DNA of 64,000 nucleotides, from the NCBI RefSeq assembly GCF_014633365.1, contig NC_068343.1:27187307-27251306 (forward strand). The letters are read 5' to 3'. Position numbers and translations under genes: made by a program. Shown one piece after another: positions 23,690 through 35,980 of this stretch. This DNA comes from Diospyros lotus (lineage: Eukaryota; Streptophyta; Magnoliopsida; Ericales; Ebenaceae). Each line of letters opens with the position of its first letter. Position 1 is the first letter of the stretch. The notes beneath the pieces were generated by a model, which saw only the letters and a list, made by a program, of their open reading frames with translations, ran no database searches and was not told the origin of the DNA.

Positions 23690-24660
23690 CCGCAATTTGA
23701 ACTTTTCAAAAGCCCTAGATTTATGTCTCATGAGATACACATAACCAAAACGTGATCTATCATCAGTAAAGGTTATGAAGTAGACATACCCACCTCGAGT
23801 TTGGGTGGACATGAGCCCACACACATCAGTGTGCACAAGCCCTAGCACTTATGTAGCCTTCACTCCCTTTACTTTAAAAGGAGACTTAGTTATTTTGCCA
23901 AGCAAACAAGATTTGCAAGCACTATATGATTCATAATCAAACATGCTAAGATATCCAGTTTTATACAAGTTAGATGTGTGGGTCTCATTTACATGGCCAA
24001 GGCGACAATGCCATAAATAAGTGTTATTTAAATCACTTGATTTAAGTTTCTTAATATTTATGTTATTGATAGGAGTATCAACATCAAGGACATACAAATC
24101 GTTAAGTATTGTTGCTTTACCATAAAACAACTCATTTTTATAAAACGAACAACTATTGTCCTTAAATAAAAATGAATATCCATCCTTGTCAAACAAGAAT
24201 TAGAAATTATATTCCTAGTCAAACTAGGATTGTAATAACAGTTATGTAACTCTAATACAAGCCCTGTGGGCAATGTCAATAAATAAGTCCCTATAACTAA
24301 TGGAACAACTCTTGATCCATTTCTCACGTGTAAGTACACTTCTCCTATTTTAATCTCCTCGTACTCCTAAGTCCATACACAAAAGTGCAAATATGAGCAC
24401 TAGATCCAGTATCTAATACCCATGTGGACTGATCAGAAGTAGATAGATTAATTCCAATAACATAAATACCTGAAGTGCCTTGAGTAGAACTCTTCTTACT
24501 CTACACCTCCTGGTTTATCACAGCGGAGATAGATCACATCCTCCTTGCCCTTTCGGGTTTTGGTCTTCTGGACTCTTCCAGATGGCGCTATGGAAAAACT
24601 TTTCTTCCTTTGGGTTTTCTTACTCTTGGGTTTGCCCCTGTGCGGCATGGGCCATTCAAC
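23690..24660 (-). pseudogene. Copia gag tail, protease, zinc-binding region and integrase N-terminus
   Basis: Reading right to left: a Lys/Arg-rich gag tail; protease WVLDTGSSAHIC near 24410-24430; VRNGSRVVPL; GLVLELHNCYY; the pre-integrase block with LWHCRLGH and CKSCLLGK, the HHCC zinc site (23849-24196); then VHTDVCG and TFTDDRSRFGYVYL of the integrase core. A stop at 23849 and frame changes near 24200 break it. The gag part ends where hAT sequence begins at about 24660. Confidence 0.88.
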
Positions 24661-26742
24661 TAAGAGAACACTTCCGTTGGCCTTTATACAAGTTTAGGCT
24701 CGATGTCCCTGAATTAGAAACACAACCTCTCGAATCACAAGATCTTGATGAGCAAATGTTTGTTAACCCTCCACTTCTACCAACTGAGAAACCCTCACCA
24801 AATGAGGGTCAAACCTCATCAAGATAACCAAATGAGGAGTCGTTCAGCTCCAAGAGACGAAGAACTAGTAATGTTTGGCAGGTGTTCGAGATCATTAATA
24901 TAGTCGGGAAGGGTCAAAGAGTTCTATGTAAATTTTGCAAAAATGACTACTCATGCCAACTAGGGGGTGGAAATGGACACTTGATGACACATGCCTTGAA
25001 ACATGATGATGGCGGTCTGGACGCAACACAAACACAATTGCAACAAGGTAAGGGTTTGATTTTTCGATATAATAGAGAAATTGATAAATCTAGCTAAACA
25101 AAGCTAATAATTAAAACTGAAAGTTCTTTTTTATTTGGGGAAGATGTAATGTTTAAATGGTATCGTAAAAATGCATTGCAACCTGCAGCTAGGGTTTTTT
25201 CACAAAAAAACTATAAAAAATGAAGCGATGAGGTTATATCTAGAATATTTAGAACAATTAAGAAATACATTTATCATTAACGTCAGATATTTGGTATAAT
25301 GTTATGACAAATAACCACTATATGTGCGTCACCATACATTGGATTGATGAAGAATGGAAAATTCAACAAAGAATAATTGGATTCATAGAATTAGTAGAAC
25401 AACATAGGGGTATTTTAATTGCAAGTAAAATTTGAGAGACTAGTTGTAATTACAATATTAACGATAAAATAAAGACAATCTCATTTGATAATGCGAGTAA
25501 CAATGGCTTTGCCATTGAAAGAATAAAACGCAAACTTCCATTAATTTTAGATGGACAACTGTTTCACAATAGATGTGCATGTTATATTTTAAATTTATGT
25601 GTACAGGATGGTCTACAAGTATATAATGAGGCATTATCTAAAATAAGGGGTGTTTTGGCTTTAATTTAAAGTAGTGAATCTCGTTCCCGAGAGTGGAAAC
25701 AACTTGTTAAGGGATTTGGCTTACCATATAGGAGGTTTCCAACAGATGTTCAAACTAGGTGGAATTCAACTTATTTGTTGTTACAAAAATCTAAACCATA
25801 TAGACAACAACTTAAATTATTTTGAAATAGGGAAATGGTAGAAGCATGGCAACTAAGGGATAGTGATTGGGAACAACTAGATGTTATGATGTATATATAT
25901 ATATATATCTTAGAAACATTTTATAGTGTAACAAAATCATTTTCTAGTTGTAAATATCCTACCACGCATATTTTTATTTTTGAAATATTTCCTATTGTTA
26001 GTTGTTTTGTAGAACATAGGGATTCAGATATATATGGACAATTTATAGCCCCTATGGAAAAAAAGTTTAAAAAATATTAGACTAATATACCACTATTATA
26101 TCTTATGGAAGTTGTATTAGATCCCACACAAAAATGGGAAGGTGTTGAATATTTTTTGGAGTTTTATGAAACGACTATGGGGGTTGACTCACAAGAAATT
26201 AAAACAAAAGTTTGAAATTTAATTTTTGAAATGCATAATTTATATGAGTCCCATTTTGGTAATAAACCAAGTAGTGAACATCCTTCTTCTTCATAAGGGA
26301 AGTCTAAGGGATTCTTAAAATCGGGGTGGACCACATACCTCAAATCAAAAAAGCCAAAGGGTCGTCTACAAACATCTAATGGGTTTAATGAACTTGAATT
26401 TTATTTAAATAGGAGGTCTTCATTTTTTGATGACCAAATTAATACATTTGATATTTTGTCATGGTCGCGTTAAAATCAACACATGTATCCGGTGTTGGCT
26501 GCCACGACCTGAGATCTACTAACAGCCCCAGTGTCCATAGTGCCATCGGAGTCAACTTTTTCTATAGGAAATAAGGTGCTCAATCCAAAGAGATCAAGGT
26601 TGCAACATACGACACTTGAAATGTGTATATGCTTTAAGGATTGGTTGGATGCTGAATTTGACAAACAAGGGATAGATTTGTACAATGAATCTAGAGAATC
26701 AAAACATAATGATAGTGCAAGGCCATCCACAACACAGTGATC
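24660..26742 (+). pseudogene. hAT-family transposase (BED zinc finger), degenerate
   Basis: A frame with a stop at 24825 runs into KRRRTSNVWQVFEI and a BED-type finger (CKFC, then H-x3-H-like HLMTHALKH) at 24882-25000. The catalytic part is in pieces: SFDNASNNGFAIERI near 25480, FHNRCACYILNL near 25565, TRWNSTYLLLQ near 25755, and DPTQKWEGVEYFLEFY near 26130. The C-terminal dimerisation region reads FDILSW, YPVLAATT, then ESTFSIGNKVLNPKRSRL and CFKDWLDAEF (26440-26680). These are Ac/Tag-type hAT landmarks. There are at least eight stops or frameshifts. Terminal repeats and an 8-bp duplication were not found. Confidence 0.88.
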
Positions 26743-26984
26743 TTTTCTCTTAAAGGGAATATGCCCCGTAAATATTTGTTTAAGCTTTTTTTTTTATGTA
26801 TTTTAATAGTCAATTGTTTTCTTGTACTTTAGATTTTATTATTTTTTCTTCAAACCATACTGACTTAATTATCAAAATGTCATTGGGGGTAACCCCAGTG
26901 ATAGTTTTTTTGTAGGTATTTTTAGCATATGAAGGAGTTAGGCAACTGTGTTGTCGGGTAGACAATGTTTTAATTGATCTCCAA
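26743..26984. other. hAT-flanking sequence, no gene seen
   Basis: This is A/T-rich sequence without a recognised domain. It probably belongs to the 3' part of the hAT element. Confidence 0.4.
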
Positions 26985-27312
26985 TGATACATAAAAAAAG
27001 AGAAAGCCACTTGATACATAAAAAAAGAAAAAAGAAAAGAGAAAGCCACTTGAGTGCCCTGACAAAGGATATAAAAAAGAATAAGAAGAGAACCATTTGA
27101 GTGACCTAACAAAGGACATAAAAAAAAGAGAAAGCCACTTGATACATAAAAAAAAAAAAAACAGAAAGCCACTTGAGTGACCTGACAAAGGACATAAAAA
27201 CAAGAGAAAGCCACTTGATACATAAAAAAAAGAGAAAGCCACTTGAGTGACCTGACACAAAGACATAAAAAAAAGATAAAGCAACTTGAGTGACCTGACA
27301 AAGGACAAGACA
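26985..27312. repeat. Minisatellite, GAGAAAGCCACTTGA units
   Basis: The unit GAGAAAGCCACTTGAGTGAC, CTGACAAAGGACATA and an A-run is repeated with variants, alternating long units (ending GACATA) and short ones (ending GATACATA). There are about nine AGCCACTTGA-like cores. It yields Phe/Leu-rich open frames on the minus strand only because of the poly-A/T runs; I do not call them genes. Confidence 0.85.
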
Positions 27313-27477
27313 AAGGATATACTTTTTATTGGTCTTAACTCTTAAGGACAAGATAAAGGAAATGATGTTGAAATTAATATTAAAAAATAATTCATATTTT
27401 TGTTCTTTCTCATTTTAAAAAAAATAATTATTTTAAATCTTGGGCCAACCCGTGGGTCGTCCCATTTTGACTAGCCC

Positions 27478-27623
27478 ACGACTCGAAAATCTAAAGTTTA
27501 GATTTATTTTATTTGTATATGAATGATTTGATTTCGACATTGATCCAATCGCTGGGATCGTGGTAAGGTTCAAAAATTTTTTAACTACGCTGCTTGCCCC
27601 GTAGGAATCTTTCTTTACTTTCA
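27478..27623 (+). mobile_element. Copia LTR end, inverted relative to 17393-19251
   Basis: This matches the reverse complement of 17393-17530 (ATCTAAAG, then CTACGCTGCTTGCC, ending CTTTACTTTCA at 27623). It is the 3' terminus of the same copia LTR in the opposite orientation, so it cannot be the normal second LTR of the 17.4-24.7 kb element. LTR B-like sequence resumes at 27624. Confidence 0.75.
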
Positions 27624-28751
27624 GTTTGATTTGGAATTTCCCATAAATCCTGAGTATTTAGTAGATTTGTGATATGTTGTTTGTGTGGTTGGGTAACATT
27701 CGGCTTGTTTTGAGACGAGTTAAAGAAAGGTGAAGCTCACTTAGATTTTGGGTCCTGTTCTACTGTGCTTCCTTTCTTGTTTGGGGATCGATACCTCGAG
27801 TGGAGCGAAGAGAAAGACGAAGCCTAGTCCCCACCTAGGGCGTTTCTTGTTGAAACATAGTCTATCTCTTCAGTTGTTGGATTGATGTGTGAGTAATCTG
27901 TTCGATTATTCACTAGTGGTAGCTGTAGGTAGGAGTGGGTCATCATATTTACCTAACCTCAAATCGTGATGATTTGCCACAAAAACCCCTTTCCCCATTT
28001 TTCGGTGACTCTCAGCTTGCCTCGCTCTACTCCGTCAAATCATGATCATTTCTCGATCCATACCCTACCAAAACAACTTCCCATGCCCTGGAGTCCATGA
28101 AGGTCCTTGAGATAGCCCTCCCTAATGATCGCTGGAGGTTGGCTGGCGGCAGTAGTGATGGCAAGCGGTGGCCATGGCTAGTTCTTTCAAAATTTTCACT
28201 TTGACCCCTATCATTTCCAAATTTATTTTGAGCCCTTATTTAATGTCCTTGAACTTTGGTATTTGACCATTTAAACCCCTAAAATCCACGCTTTTCATTT
28301 TGGTCAAAAAATTGGAAGAACTATCATTTTCGACATTTTTTCAACTAAAGTTTAAAATTACATAAAGGCTTGAAACTTTTGTAAAATTATGTTTGGTCGT
28401 GAATCCTTTTGTTTTACCTTGATCCTATTTTAGGGTTGTTCCTTATGCCATACGTATAGCCTTTTAGGGTTTTGTTTCCTTTTTAGCAGCCCCTTGTGAT
28501 GATTTAGTCTCCTTGGTTATACCGAAAACAATCTTCATTTCAATTTCTTTTAGCATCATAAATCTTACCTCGAAATAGTCGTCATAGACATGCCTTCCTC
28601 TTTGGGTAATTATGTCCCGAGTATTCCCTTCTATTGATTCAGTAGATTAATATTGATAATCTATCTTCTAAATTTTTGAATTTGACTATTCTAACGTCAC
28701 GAAATACAAAATATTTCACGTATTATTTATTTTGAATTTTGGAACATTACA
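27624..28751. mobile_element. LTR B continuation (+) and an LTR C/E-like U3 (-)
   Basis: 27624-27870 matches the reverse complement of 36452-36690 (TTCCCATAAATCC, GAAGCTCACT, AAAGACGAAGCCTAG), which is LTR B resuming after the copia block. From about 28180 the sequence resembles the right end of LTR E, including CATCATAAATCTTACCTCGA, and ends ACATTACA at 28751, immediately followed by a polypurine tract and minus-strand pol. The second part is therefore the start of a minus-strand LTR. The junction between the two was not resolved. No genes seen. Confidence 0.6.
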
Positions 28752-29774
28752 TTCTTCCCTTCTTACAAAAATTGTCCTGAAATTTATTTATCCTAGATTC
28801 ATTCTATCTATTGATTCCTCAACCAAAAATGAAAAATTGGTTCTCATATCTTCTTCTAGCTCCCAGGTTATCTCATCGCTCATTGGATTTCTCCATAGCA
28901 CTTGCACTAATAGGATTGAGTTCTTCCTTAGAACTTGATCTCTTCGATCCAAAACTTTAACTGGTCTCTTGAGGTAAGAAAGATTTTCTCGAACCTCGGC
29001 AACTTCTTACGACATTGCTTGTGATGGATTTGGCTTATGCTTACGAAGTTGCAATACATGGAATACATCGTGAAGGTTGGAGAGAGCCATGGGAAAAGCG
29101 AGTCAGTAAGCGACTAGCCCGATTCTTTCTATAACGTCATATGATCCAATATATCTAGGACTCTACTTGCCTTTCTTATGGCTTTGAGTTTCCATCCTTA
29201 GAGGGAATAATTTCAGGTACACTTTGTCACTGACTTGGAATTTCAAATCCCTTCACCTAGTGTCAACATAAAACTTTTGATGACTCTGAACCTCTTTAAT
29301 TCTTTCTTGAATAGATTTTATCTTCTCTGTAGTTACTTGGACTATCTCGGGACCTAAAATTTGTAGATCTCCAACTTCAGTCGAGCACATCGAGGACCTA
29401 CACTTTTGTCAGTATAATTCTTCATAAGGAGCCATTTCAATACTATTGTGATATCTATTATTATAAGCAAACTCTACCAACGGTAGATGCTCTTTCCAAC
29501 TTCCCGTAAAAACTAGAGCACAGGCTCTTAGCATATCCTCTAAGGTTTAAATGGTCCTATTTGACTGACCATCAATTTGGGGATGATAGGCTGTACTTAA
29601 CTTGAGCCGAGTACCTAAGCACTTTTGCAGACTTCCCCAAAATCTTGAAGTAAACCATGGATCTTGATTAGAAGTACTCACCAGTACCCCATGAATTCTG
29701 ACAATCTCGTTAAGGTATTGTTGGGCAAGCTTATTGATAGGCTGACCTACTTTCATAGCCAGAGAATGGGCGAA
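28752..29774 (-). pseudogene. Chromovirus pol fragment: integrase core to chromodomain
   Basis: Reading right to left: KFAHSLAMKVGQ, then an integrase core (29547-29756) with FTSRFWGSLQ and AYHPQIDGQSNRTI, then SPRYIGSYDVIERIG and LHDVFHV, and a chromodomain-like tail VLRKNSILLVQVLWRN with TWELEEDMR near 28850. The first catalytic Asp is beyond the cut at 29775, and ISDRD is replaced by TSNQD. Several stops and frameshifts are present. It belongs to a different subfamily from copies 1 and 2, which have lost the TWEL tryptophan. It is truncated by the LTR at 29782. Confidence 0.85.
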
Positions 29775-29781
29775 CTTAGTT

Positions 29782-32484
29782 TGTAATACCCAGACTCCTT
29801 CATATATAATATTTTAGAATTTGTGAAATTTTAAGTCAAAACGTAATTTTTTGTACATTAAGGGCCAAAGCGTAATTTAAAAATCTTGGGCAAAAGTGGT
29901 GAAACGATTATGGAAAAGATAGAAATTAGGGACAAAAATGTGGAAATGAAGTTTAGGGTCTCGTAAACTCAAAGGATTTGCAAAATAGGGCACAAAATGC
30001 AATTTTTGTGTAATCGGGCCTAAGTGTAGTTTGTTAGTTTTGGACGAAGGAGGTCAAAATAAGGTTTTCTCTAAAGTTTCGAGGGTGCAATGAAGATTTT
30101 GGAACTCTAAGGGCTTGATGGAAGTGTTGGAAGGTCTAGGAGTTTCAAGGGAAGGTCCAAACTGTGTTTGAAAATTAAATGGGGGGGTCAAAGTGTAAAT
30201 TAAAAAAGTCAGTTGTGAAACCTGCCAATTTCTGGCCAGCCATATTGTCATCGTCGACCAGCCACCTGTGGCCATTGGGAAATTCACCCAAGGGGTCCAA
30301 GAGGTGCCCCAGATCATGATGAATCAATCGGTGGTAGCCATTGGTCAAGATCAGCTGTGATGCGATCAAAACTAATGAGAAAAGTGACTGAAAAAATTAA
30401 TCAGCAAGTCAAGGCATTTTTCTCATGATTTAAGGCTACTCGAGCCACTTAGTGGCTAGATCTAGACCTTGGGAGTGAAGTGAACTTGAAATTTGGCAGT
30501 TAGCAACCAAGAGTTGGCTATAAATAAAGGGTTCCATACCGAGGGTTTTATTTAAGTTTTTGCTTCGAATTCGTGTTATTTGAGAGGGAATCAAGTGTTT
30601 TGGATAAGGGGCTTTTATTTCTTGTATTTTAGAGAGAAGTTTTGGAGAGTTTGGGAGCATTTGGTATAGGTTTAAGTGAGGTTCAGAGGCTTCGTCAGAA
30701 AATTGGGTTTCGCCGGAACTAGACCTGTAAGCGGCCATTTGAGCCTTTTCTAGTGGTGGTTTCAGGCATCTCAAGACACCCCTAGGACCGACGTGAGAAG
30801 CTTTCAAGGTGGTAGGGTCAGATTGACCATCGGAGTTGTTGCCAGCAACCGAAGCTAAAGAAGACGACTGGAGAAGATAACCTGCGTGCGCTGCACGCAC
30901 AAACTCCACTCGTAGGCGCACTTGGCACGTAAGGGCATGTGAGATATGGGAAATTTTTGAAATTATTTTTATAATTTTTAAAAAATTATTTTAGGATACC
31001 TATGGTAAAATATTTGGTGAAAATGGATGATAGATATTTATTATGGAATTTTGAAGAAAAAGGGTTTATGGAAAATGGAAAAAAATACTAAAAAATTGAG
31101 GAAAATATGGAAATACTGATTTCCTTGGATACAACGTTGGTCAGTAGGTGATTTGTCCATCAGGCTCGAGGATTGCACGACATTCAAAATCAACACATGT
31201 TTTGAGGTTTTAGTGTAAATTGTGTTAAGGTGAGCGGTTCGATCCAACACTTGGTTTTTAGTTAATTTCAAATGATTTTGGCTTGTGATTGGTTAGTGAG
31301 TAGTTTTACCCTCCAAACCTTGGGTTGTTCCATGTGAACATGATTGGTAAGTGAGTGGCTTTACCCTCTAAACATTGGATTGTTGCATGTGAATGTATTG
31401 CCCAAATTGTCTTTGATTTACCTTCATATTAAGCATGTTGTATTTTGTTACATGATGCGTCAACTGAGTATGTTTCATAAAAATTCATGGTGTGTGTTTT
31501 TTTTTATGGCATTAATATGTTTGTAATCATGTCATTATTGTAATGTTTGGTGGGACAGGATGGGGTCTCCTTGAGAATATCACTACGTTAATCTCGCTGG
31601 AGCTGTGGAATGGGTTTCCATGGGTGACAGCCGATATGCACCCCGGGGATTAAGTATGCTGAGGTGTTTTCTCTAGGTTGACATGTTTATTTGCATATGC
31701 CATGCTCATGATCTTACATGCATTCTATAAAACTATTTTGAGCCATCACTTAGATGTTTCAGTATCTAATCTAAGTTATGCCCCTAGAACATTCAAACAT
31801 TCCAAACGGGGATTGCAACAAGGGCAAAGGTATGGGCAGTTGAAGGCCAATGGAAAGCGAGCGTGATAGACACTATTTACATTTCCAAGTCATGTAATCC
31901 TTATTTGATTTAGAAGACAATATGTATGAACAGTTTTGGTAATTTATGATATCTAGTCTTATTATTTCTTGTAATACCCAAAGTTTTTCTAGGCATTGTT
32001 GTTCAAGAAGTAAAGCGTTTCCTTGGAAGTTGAAGGATACAGTTGATACATGTGAAGTTCATGGGTAATCGCCGAGGAACAAATGAAGGATTTTCTAAAA
32101 GATCATGGAGACTACCGTAGGGGGGCATCATCTTAAGGGATTTTGGAAAGGTTTAAGGGGTTCTAGGGCCCAAGTGTTATAAATACAAAGGACTTTCTGG
32201 GCTAAAGAGTTATTTGAGAGAAACTTAAAATATTTTGTAACTAAACACTTAAGGAAACCAAGTGAGCTAACTTGTAGTTAGGGAAGTAATCATGAGCAAT
32301 GATGGTAAATGTAGAAAATGTAATTTACCATGTGGGATGTAATGATGGGGAATCTTCAAAATCAAATTAAGCATGTGGTGGCACAAATCTCTAGGGACAC
32401 GTGGCACGATCCTACGAAAGCAAAGATTTCCTAACTTATTCAAGTGATACATGGACATTTAATTCGAGGAGAGAGGGTGTTACA
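29782..32484 (+). mobile_element. Composite LTR, TGTAATACCC...GGTGTTACA
   Basis: It starts TGTAATACCCAG and ends GAGAGGGTGTTACA. CTTAGT occurs at 29775-29780, one base before the start, and at 32485-32490 directly after the end, a candidate target duplication. A second LTR start (TGTAATACCC at 31970) begins sequence closely matching the reverse complement of LTR D (39892 downward), but that match stops near 32458, just before the LTR A-like terminus. It therefore looks like a hybrid of at least two LTR families. It has no coding sequence; short ORFs at 30054-30921 are not supported. Confidence 0.6.
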
Positions 32485-33047
32485 CTTAGTGCCAGATCTG
32501 CCAAGGAGTTAAGGTTAGCCAGTAGGCTTAGCAGCAGACTCACGCGAGGGATCCAAGTTAGTCTCTTACTTTAACATAGAACTAGACTAGTGAACCTAGG
32601 TTAGTTCGGGGAGCCTTGCACTGGATCACCTTCGGGTATCTAAGGCGGCCATTCAGCCTTGTACGCGCTTCCCATATCTTCATGTCCTTTTTCAAACTCG
32701 CCTACCACAGAGGATCTAGGTTTGACTTGAGGTCGCTAACTGGAATTCTGTCGAACTTCTAAGTTTGTCGGGAGACTTGGCGTCGAATATACTAAAGAGT
32801 CTAGGTTAGCCCTTAGGCTTAGCACCGGACTGACGCAAGGGATCCAGGTTAGCCCCCAAGCTTAGCACCGGGCATTGCATCGAAATGCATCTAAGAATCA
32901 AGAAGGGTTTGGGGCTATTATGCCAAATCACTGCCAGGCGAGTTTGTCATATAAGGCTGACTGCAGCTTCGAGCTTTTCTTGGGTCCTTTCAGGTTTGTC
33001 TAACATAAGGGTTCTAGGTTAAACCTAGGGTCTTTCACCAGACTACT
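32485..33047. repeat. Degenerate repeat region, left part
   Basis: Units of the form CCAAGGAGTTAAGGTTAGCC, CTTAGCACC, GGGATCCAAGTTAGCC recur at 32500-32560, 32810-32875 and weakly elsewhere. The same unit is at 35680-35760 across the solo LTR A, so the two stretches were once continuous. No ORF of note. It may be non-coding internal DNA of a retrotransposon derivative. Confidence 0.65.
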
Positions 33048-35636
33048 TGTAACACCCCCTCTCCTAGAACTGCCCGAGAAGAGGTGCTACAGGGAAATAA
33101 AATAAAACTAACTGATAAACTGAAATCTGATACCATAACTGAACATCTCAATTAACTGGAATAAAAACTCTGAGTCAAAACAGACTAAAAACCATAAACT
33201 CTGTCTAAGAGACAATCTCTCAACTAAAATATAAAATAGATCTAAATTGAGGAAATACTATAAAATTCAACAGACTCCCAGACATCTTTTATCTTGAGCG
33301 GCTCCACGTACACACACTATAGACCACTGCTGCTAGGCCCCACATCTGGTACTCTCCCACTAGAACCTGGAGGGGTGACGAGTATAAGGTGAGCTACAAA
33401 CCTCAGCAAGTAATAAGCTGAAAAGAATAATTGAAGCTGAATCGAAAAATATCGATACTGATAAATAACTCACTAAACTTGTACTGTATAATCACTGTCT
33501 GATTGCATTCATAAAAATGTAATGCACATAAACTGTAAATTAAATGCAGGTATGCAACTTTGGCTCATAAGCCCACATAATCTGATAAAACATACCTGAC
33601 TGATCTGAATCCTGTAAATAGAAAAAACTGTAAGCACATACTGTGGGCAAAACCCCTAGCCCCCTGGTTGCCACCAGGTGAGCAACTCATAAACTGAGCT
33701 GAAACTGAAACTGATGGGATCCCTACGGACTAAGTCGCCTGGCGCGCATAATGCAATGCAATACTCACATAAATGCTGGCACACAATATGTAGTGCTCCA
33801 TATAAAGTCATGCTCAATGCTCATACCAAAATGTATGCATATAATCTCACAAATAATGCTAAACATGATATGATCTTCATCTATATATTGGAATACAAAG
33901 ATTCTATGAATTATGATTTATGGTATGGGCATGATTAACTTGATAGATTCTGGCATTTAAATTCAATATTTGGAGGTATTGAATACATTACTTTTATTAA
34001 AACTTGGATTAAAACATCACTGGAAGTTTAAATTGGATTTCTGGAAAAGCTATTCGATATCAGGAGGGATATTCGAATATGATGAAAGACATTCGGATAC
34101 ACTGGCGCTCAATCAGAAACTATTCGGATATGAACTAGGACATCCGGATCTGATTCTGGCCATCTGGATATCTCACTGAGGCATTCGGATGCCACAAGAG
34201 ACTATTCGAATACGAATTTCAACTTTTGAGGGAGGCATCCGGATATCAGGCGAGACATATGGACATTATCTTGACCTATCCGGATGTATAAATAAACCAT
34301 CTAGATATCATACTCGAAGAACTTTAGATACATCCGGATACAATACAAGGTATCCGAATATTACTCATACAAAGTCTTAGACTCATCTGGATAAAACACG
34401 AAGCATCCGGATCTCACTAATAACCACTAGGCACAACCGGATATGACTCAAGGCATCCGGATACTACTCACACTCACTGCTAGAAACATCTGGATACGAA
34501 AACAAAGCATTCGGATATTATTGGGCTATCCAGATATGAACAAGAGTTATCTAGATATTACTCATGGTAGGCACTGGACTCATCCGAATATTATACAACC
34601 ATCCAGATATATTGCTAAGCCATCCGGATATGCCCAAGGGCCATCCGAATGTCACTCACAGAAAACTTTTTGACTCATCCGGATAGACTCTATTCCATCC
34701 GGATATGGAAGAACTCATCCGGATATCTACAACTATTTTTTATGAACATGAACGATTATAGAGGCTATGTTCTTGATCAAAACTCAATGAAACTATGCCA
34801 TTCTAAAAGAAATCTTGGAAACATGAATCCCAACTGGTATGAAACAATATTAAGGATGATTCAACAATGATATTTGGAAGAATCGCTGTATAACTCATGC
34901 ACATCTATCTCATGCATTCACTATTTACGTGTGTATATATATATATATACACGCACTGCAATTGATATAAAATTTGAGAACTCAATGAAGAACTGGAATA
35001 ATCTGAAAAACTGATATGGACCTGTAATGGAAGGGATTACGGGAAGAATACGTGCCTGATAGAACTCTCAGATTGAACCCTGGAGCGATCCTGAAGACTC
35101 TAGCAAGCCTCTGCTATCTCTTGGCCTCTCTGTTCTTCACACGACGTGAAGAAAAGCTAAGCTAATGGGCTCTATATATAGACATAAAGCCCTAGATCAC
35201 ACTTCTTCTACAACTTGGACTCCTTCTCCAAATCTAACTAGGAGACTCTCAATCCAAATCCATCTCATACATGGATTCTCATTCTCCCTTAAATACATAA
35301 TCTCACTTAATTAATAATAATACAAAAATTATTATTAAAATTCTCAAATAATAATAAAACTCCAAAATTACCTTCATGCCCTTGCATTTAATTTTCATAA
35401 AATAAATGCCATTTTAATGCTATTTAAATACTATTCTCTTAATTAAAGATCTAAATTGCCACCTTGGCAAATTCCTTTAACTCTAACATTAAAAAGAAAT
35501 AAATATTATTCTTTTCCTTCAAAATCTCTAAATTGCCACATTAAATAATTAATTGGCAAAATCTCTTAATCAAATACTTCAACAATTAATTAAATTATTC
35601 TTGAATAAATACTAGGCCCTCTAACAGGTCGTTACA
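33048..35636 (-). mobile_element. Solo LTR A inserted in the repeat region
   Basis: The plus strand runs TGTAACACCCCC...CAGGTCGTTACA, 2589 bp. Flanks are CTACT (33043-33047) and CTACC (35637-35641), a target duplication with one transition. The promoter TATA run is at 34935-34951, read on the minus strand. It carries the ATCCGGAT cluster at 34040-34735. It lacks both the 5S-like segment of copy 1 and the 33-bp array of the 48070 copy. ORFs at 33714-34870 lie in LTR sequence and are not genes. Confidence 0.88.
34040..34735. repeat. ATCCGGAT palindrome cluster, solo LTR A
   Basis: About 30 occurrences of ATCCGGAT or single-base variants lie in roughly 700 bp, at irregular 18-35 bp spacing. Exact ATCCGGAT is the commonest form and most variants look like C-to-T or G-to-A changes at CCGG. 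It lies downstream of the TATA box in LTR orientation. Confidence 0.88.
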
Positions 35637-35980
35637 CTACCACCGGCCGTTCCAAGTTTTTTCAGGAGGCCTAGCGTCGGATCTACCAAGGAGTTAAGGT
35701 TAGCCCTTAGACTTAGCACCAGACTCACATGAGGGATCCAAGTTAGCCTGCGGGTATTGCATCAGAACGTATCCTGGAATCCGGGGGAGTCCGTGGTCTT
35801 AGCACCAGATAGCCACTTGTCAAGCTGGGCCCTTTAGGACATAATCTCCCCATTAACTCTCCTGTTTTGTCGCTATTGAGCTTGGTAACGTCAGGGCTAA
35901 TCAAAATTGACTCTCTGTCATGGTCCCTACATCACACATTATAATGGCTATACATATGTATGGACACAATATACAAGGGA
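35637..35980. repeat. Degenerate repeat region, right part
   Basis: This continues the repeat region after the solo LTR A, with one clear unit at 35680-35760. The rest is non-coding without recognisable features. Confidence 0.55.

Noticed and set aside
26810..27351. Phe/Leu-rich possible membrane protein on the minus strand
   Set aside because: The frame is a translation of the minisatellite and its T-runs.
30054..30921. Minus-strand ORFs of 64-161 codons
   Set aside because: They lie within LTR sequence, overlap in different frames and show no domain.
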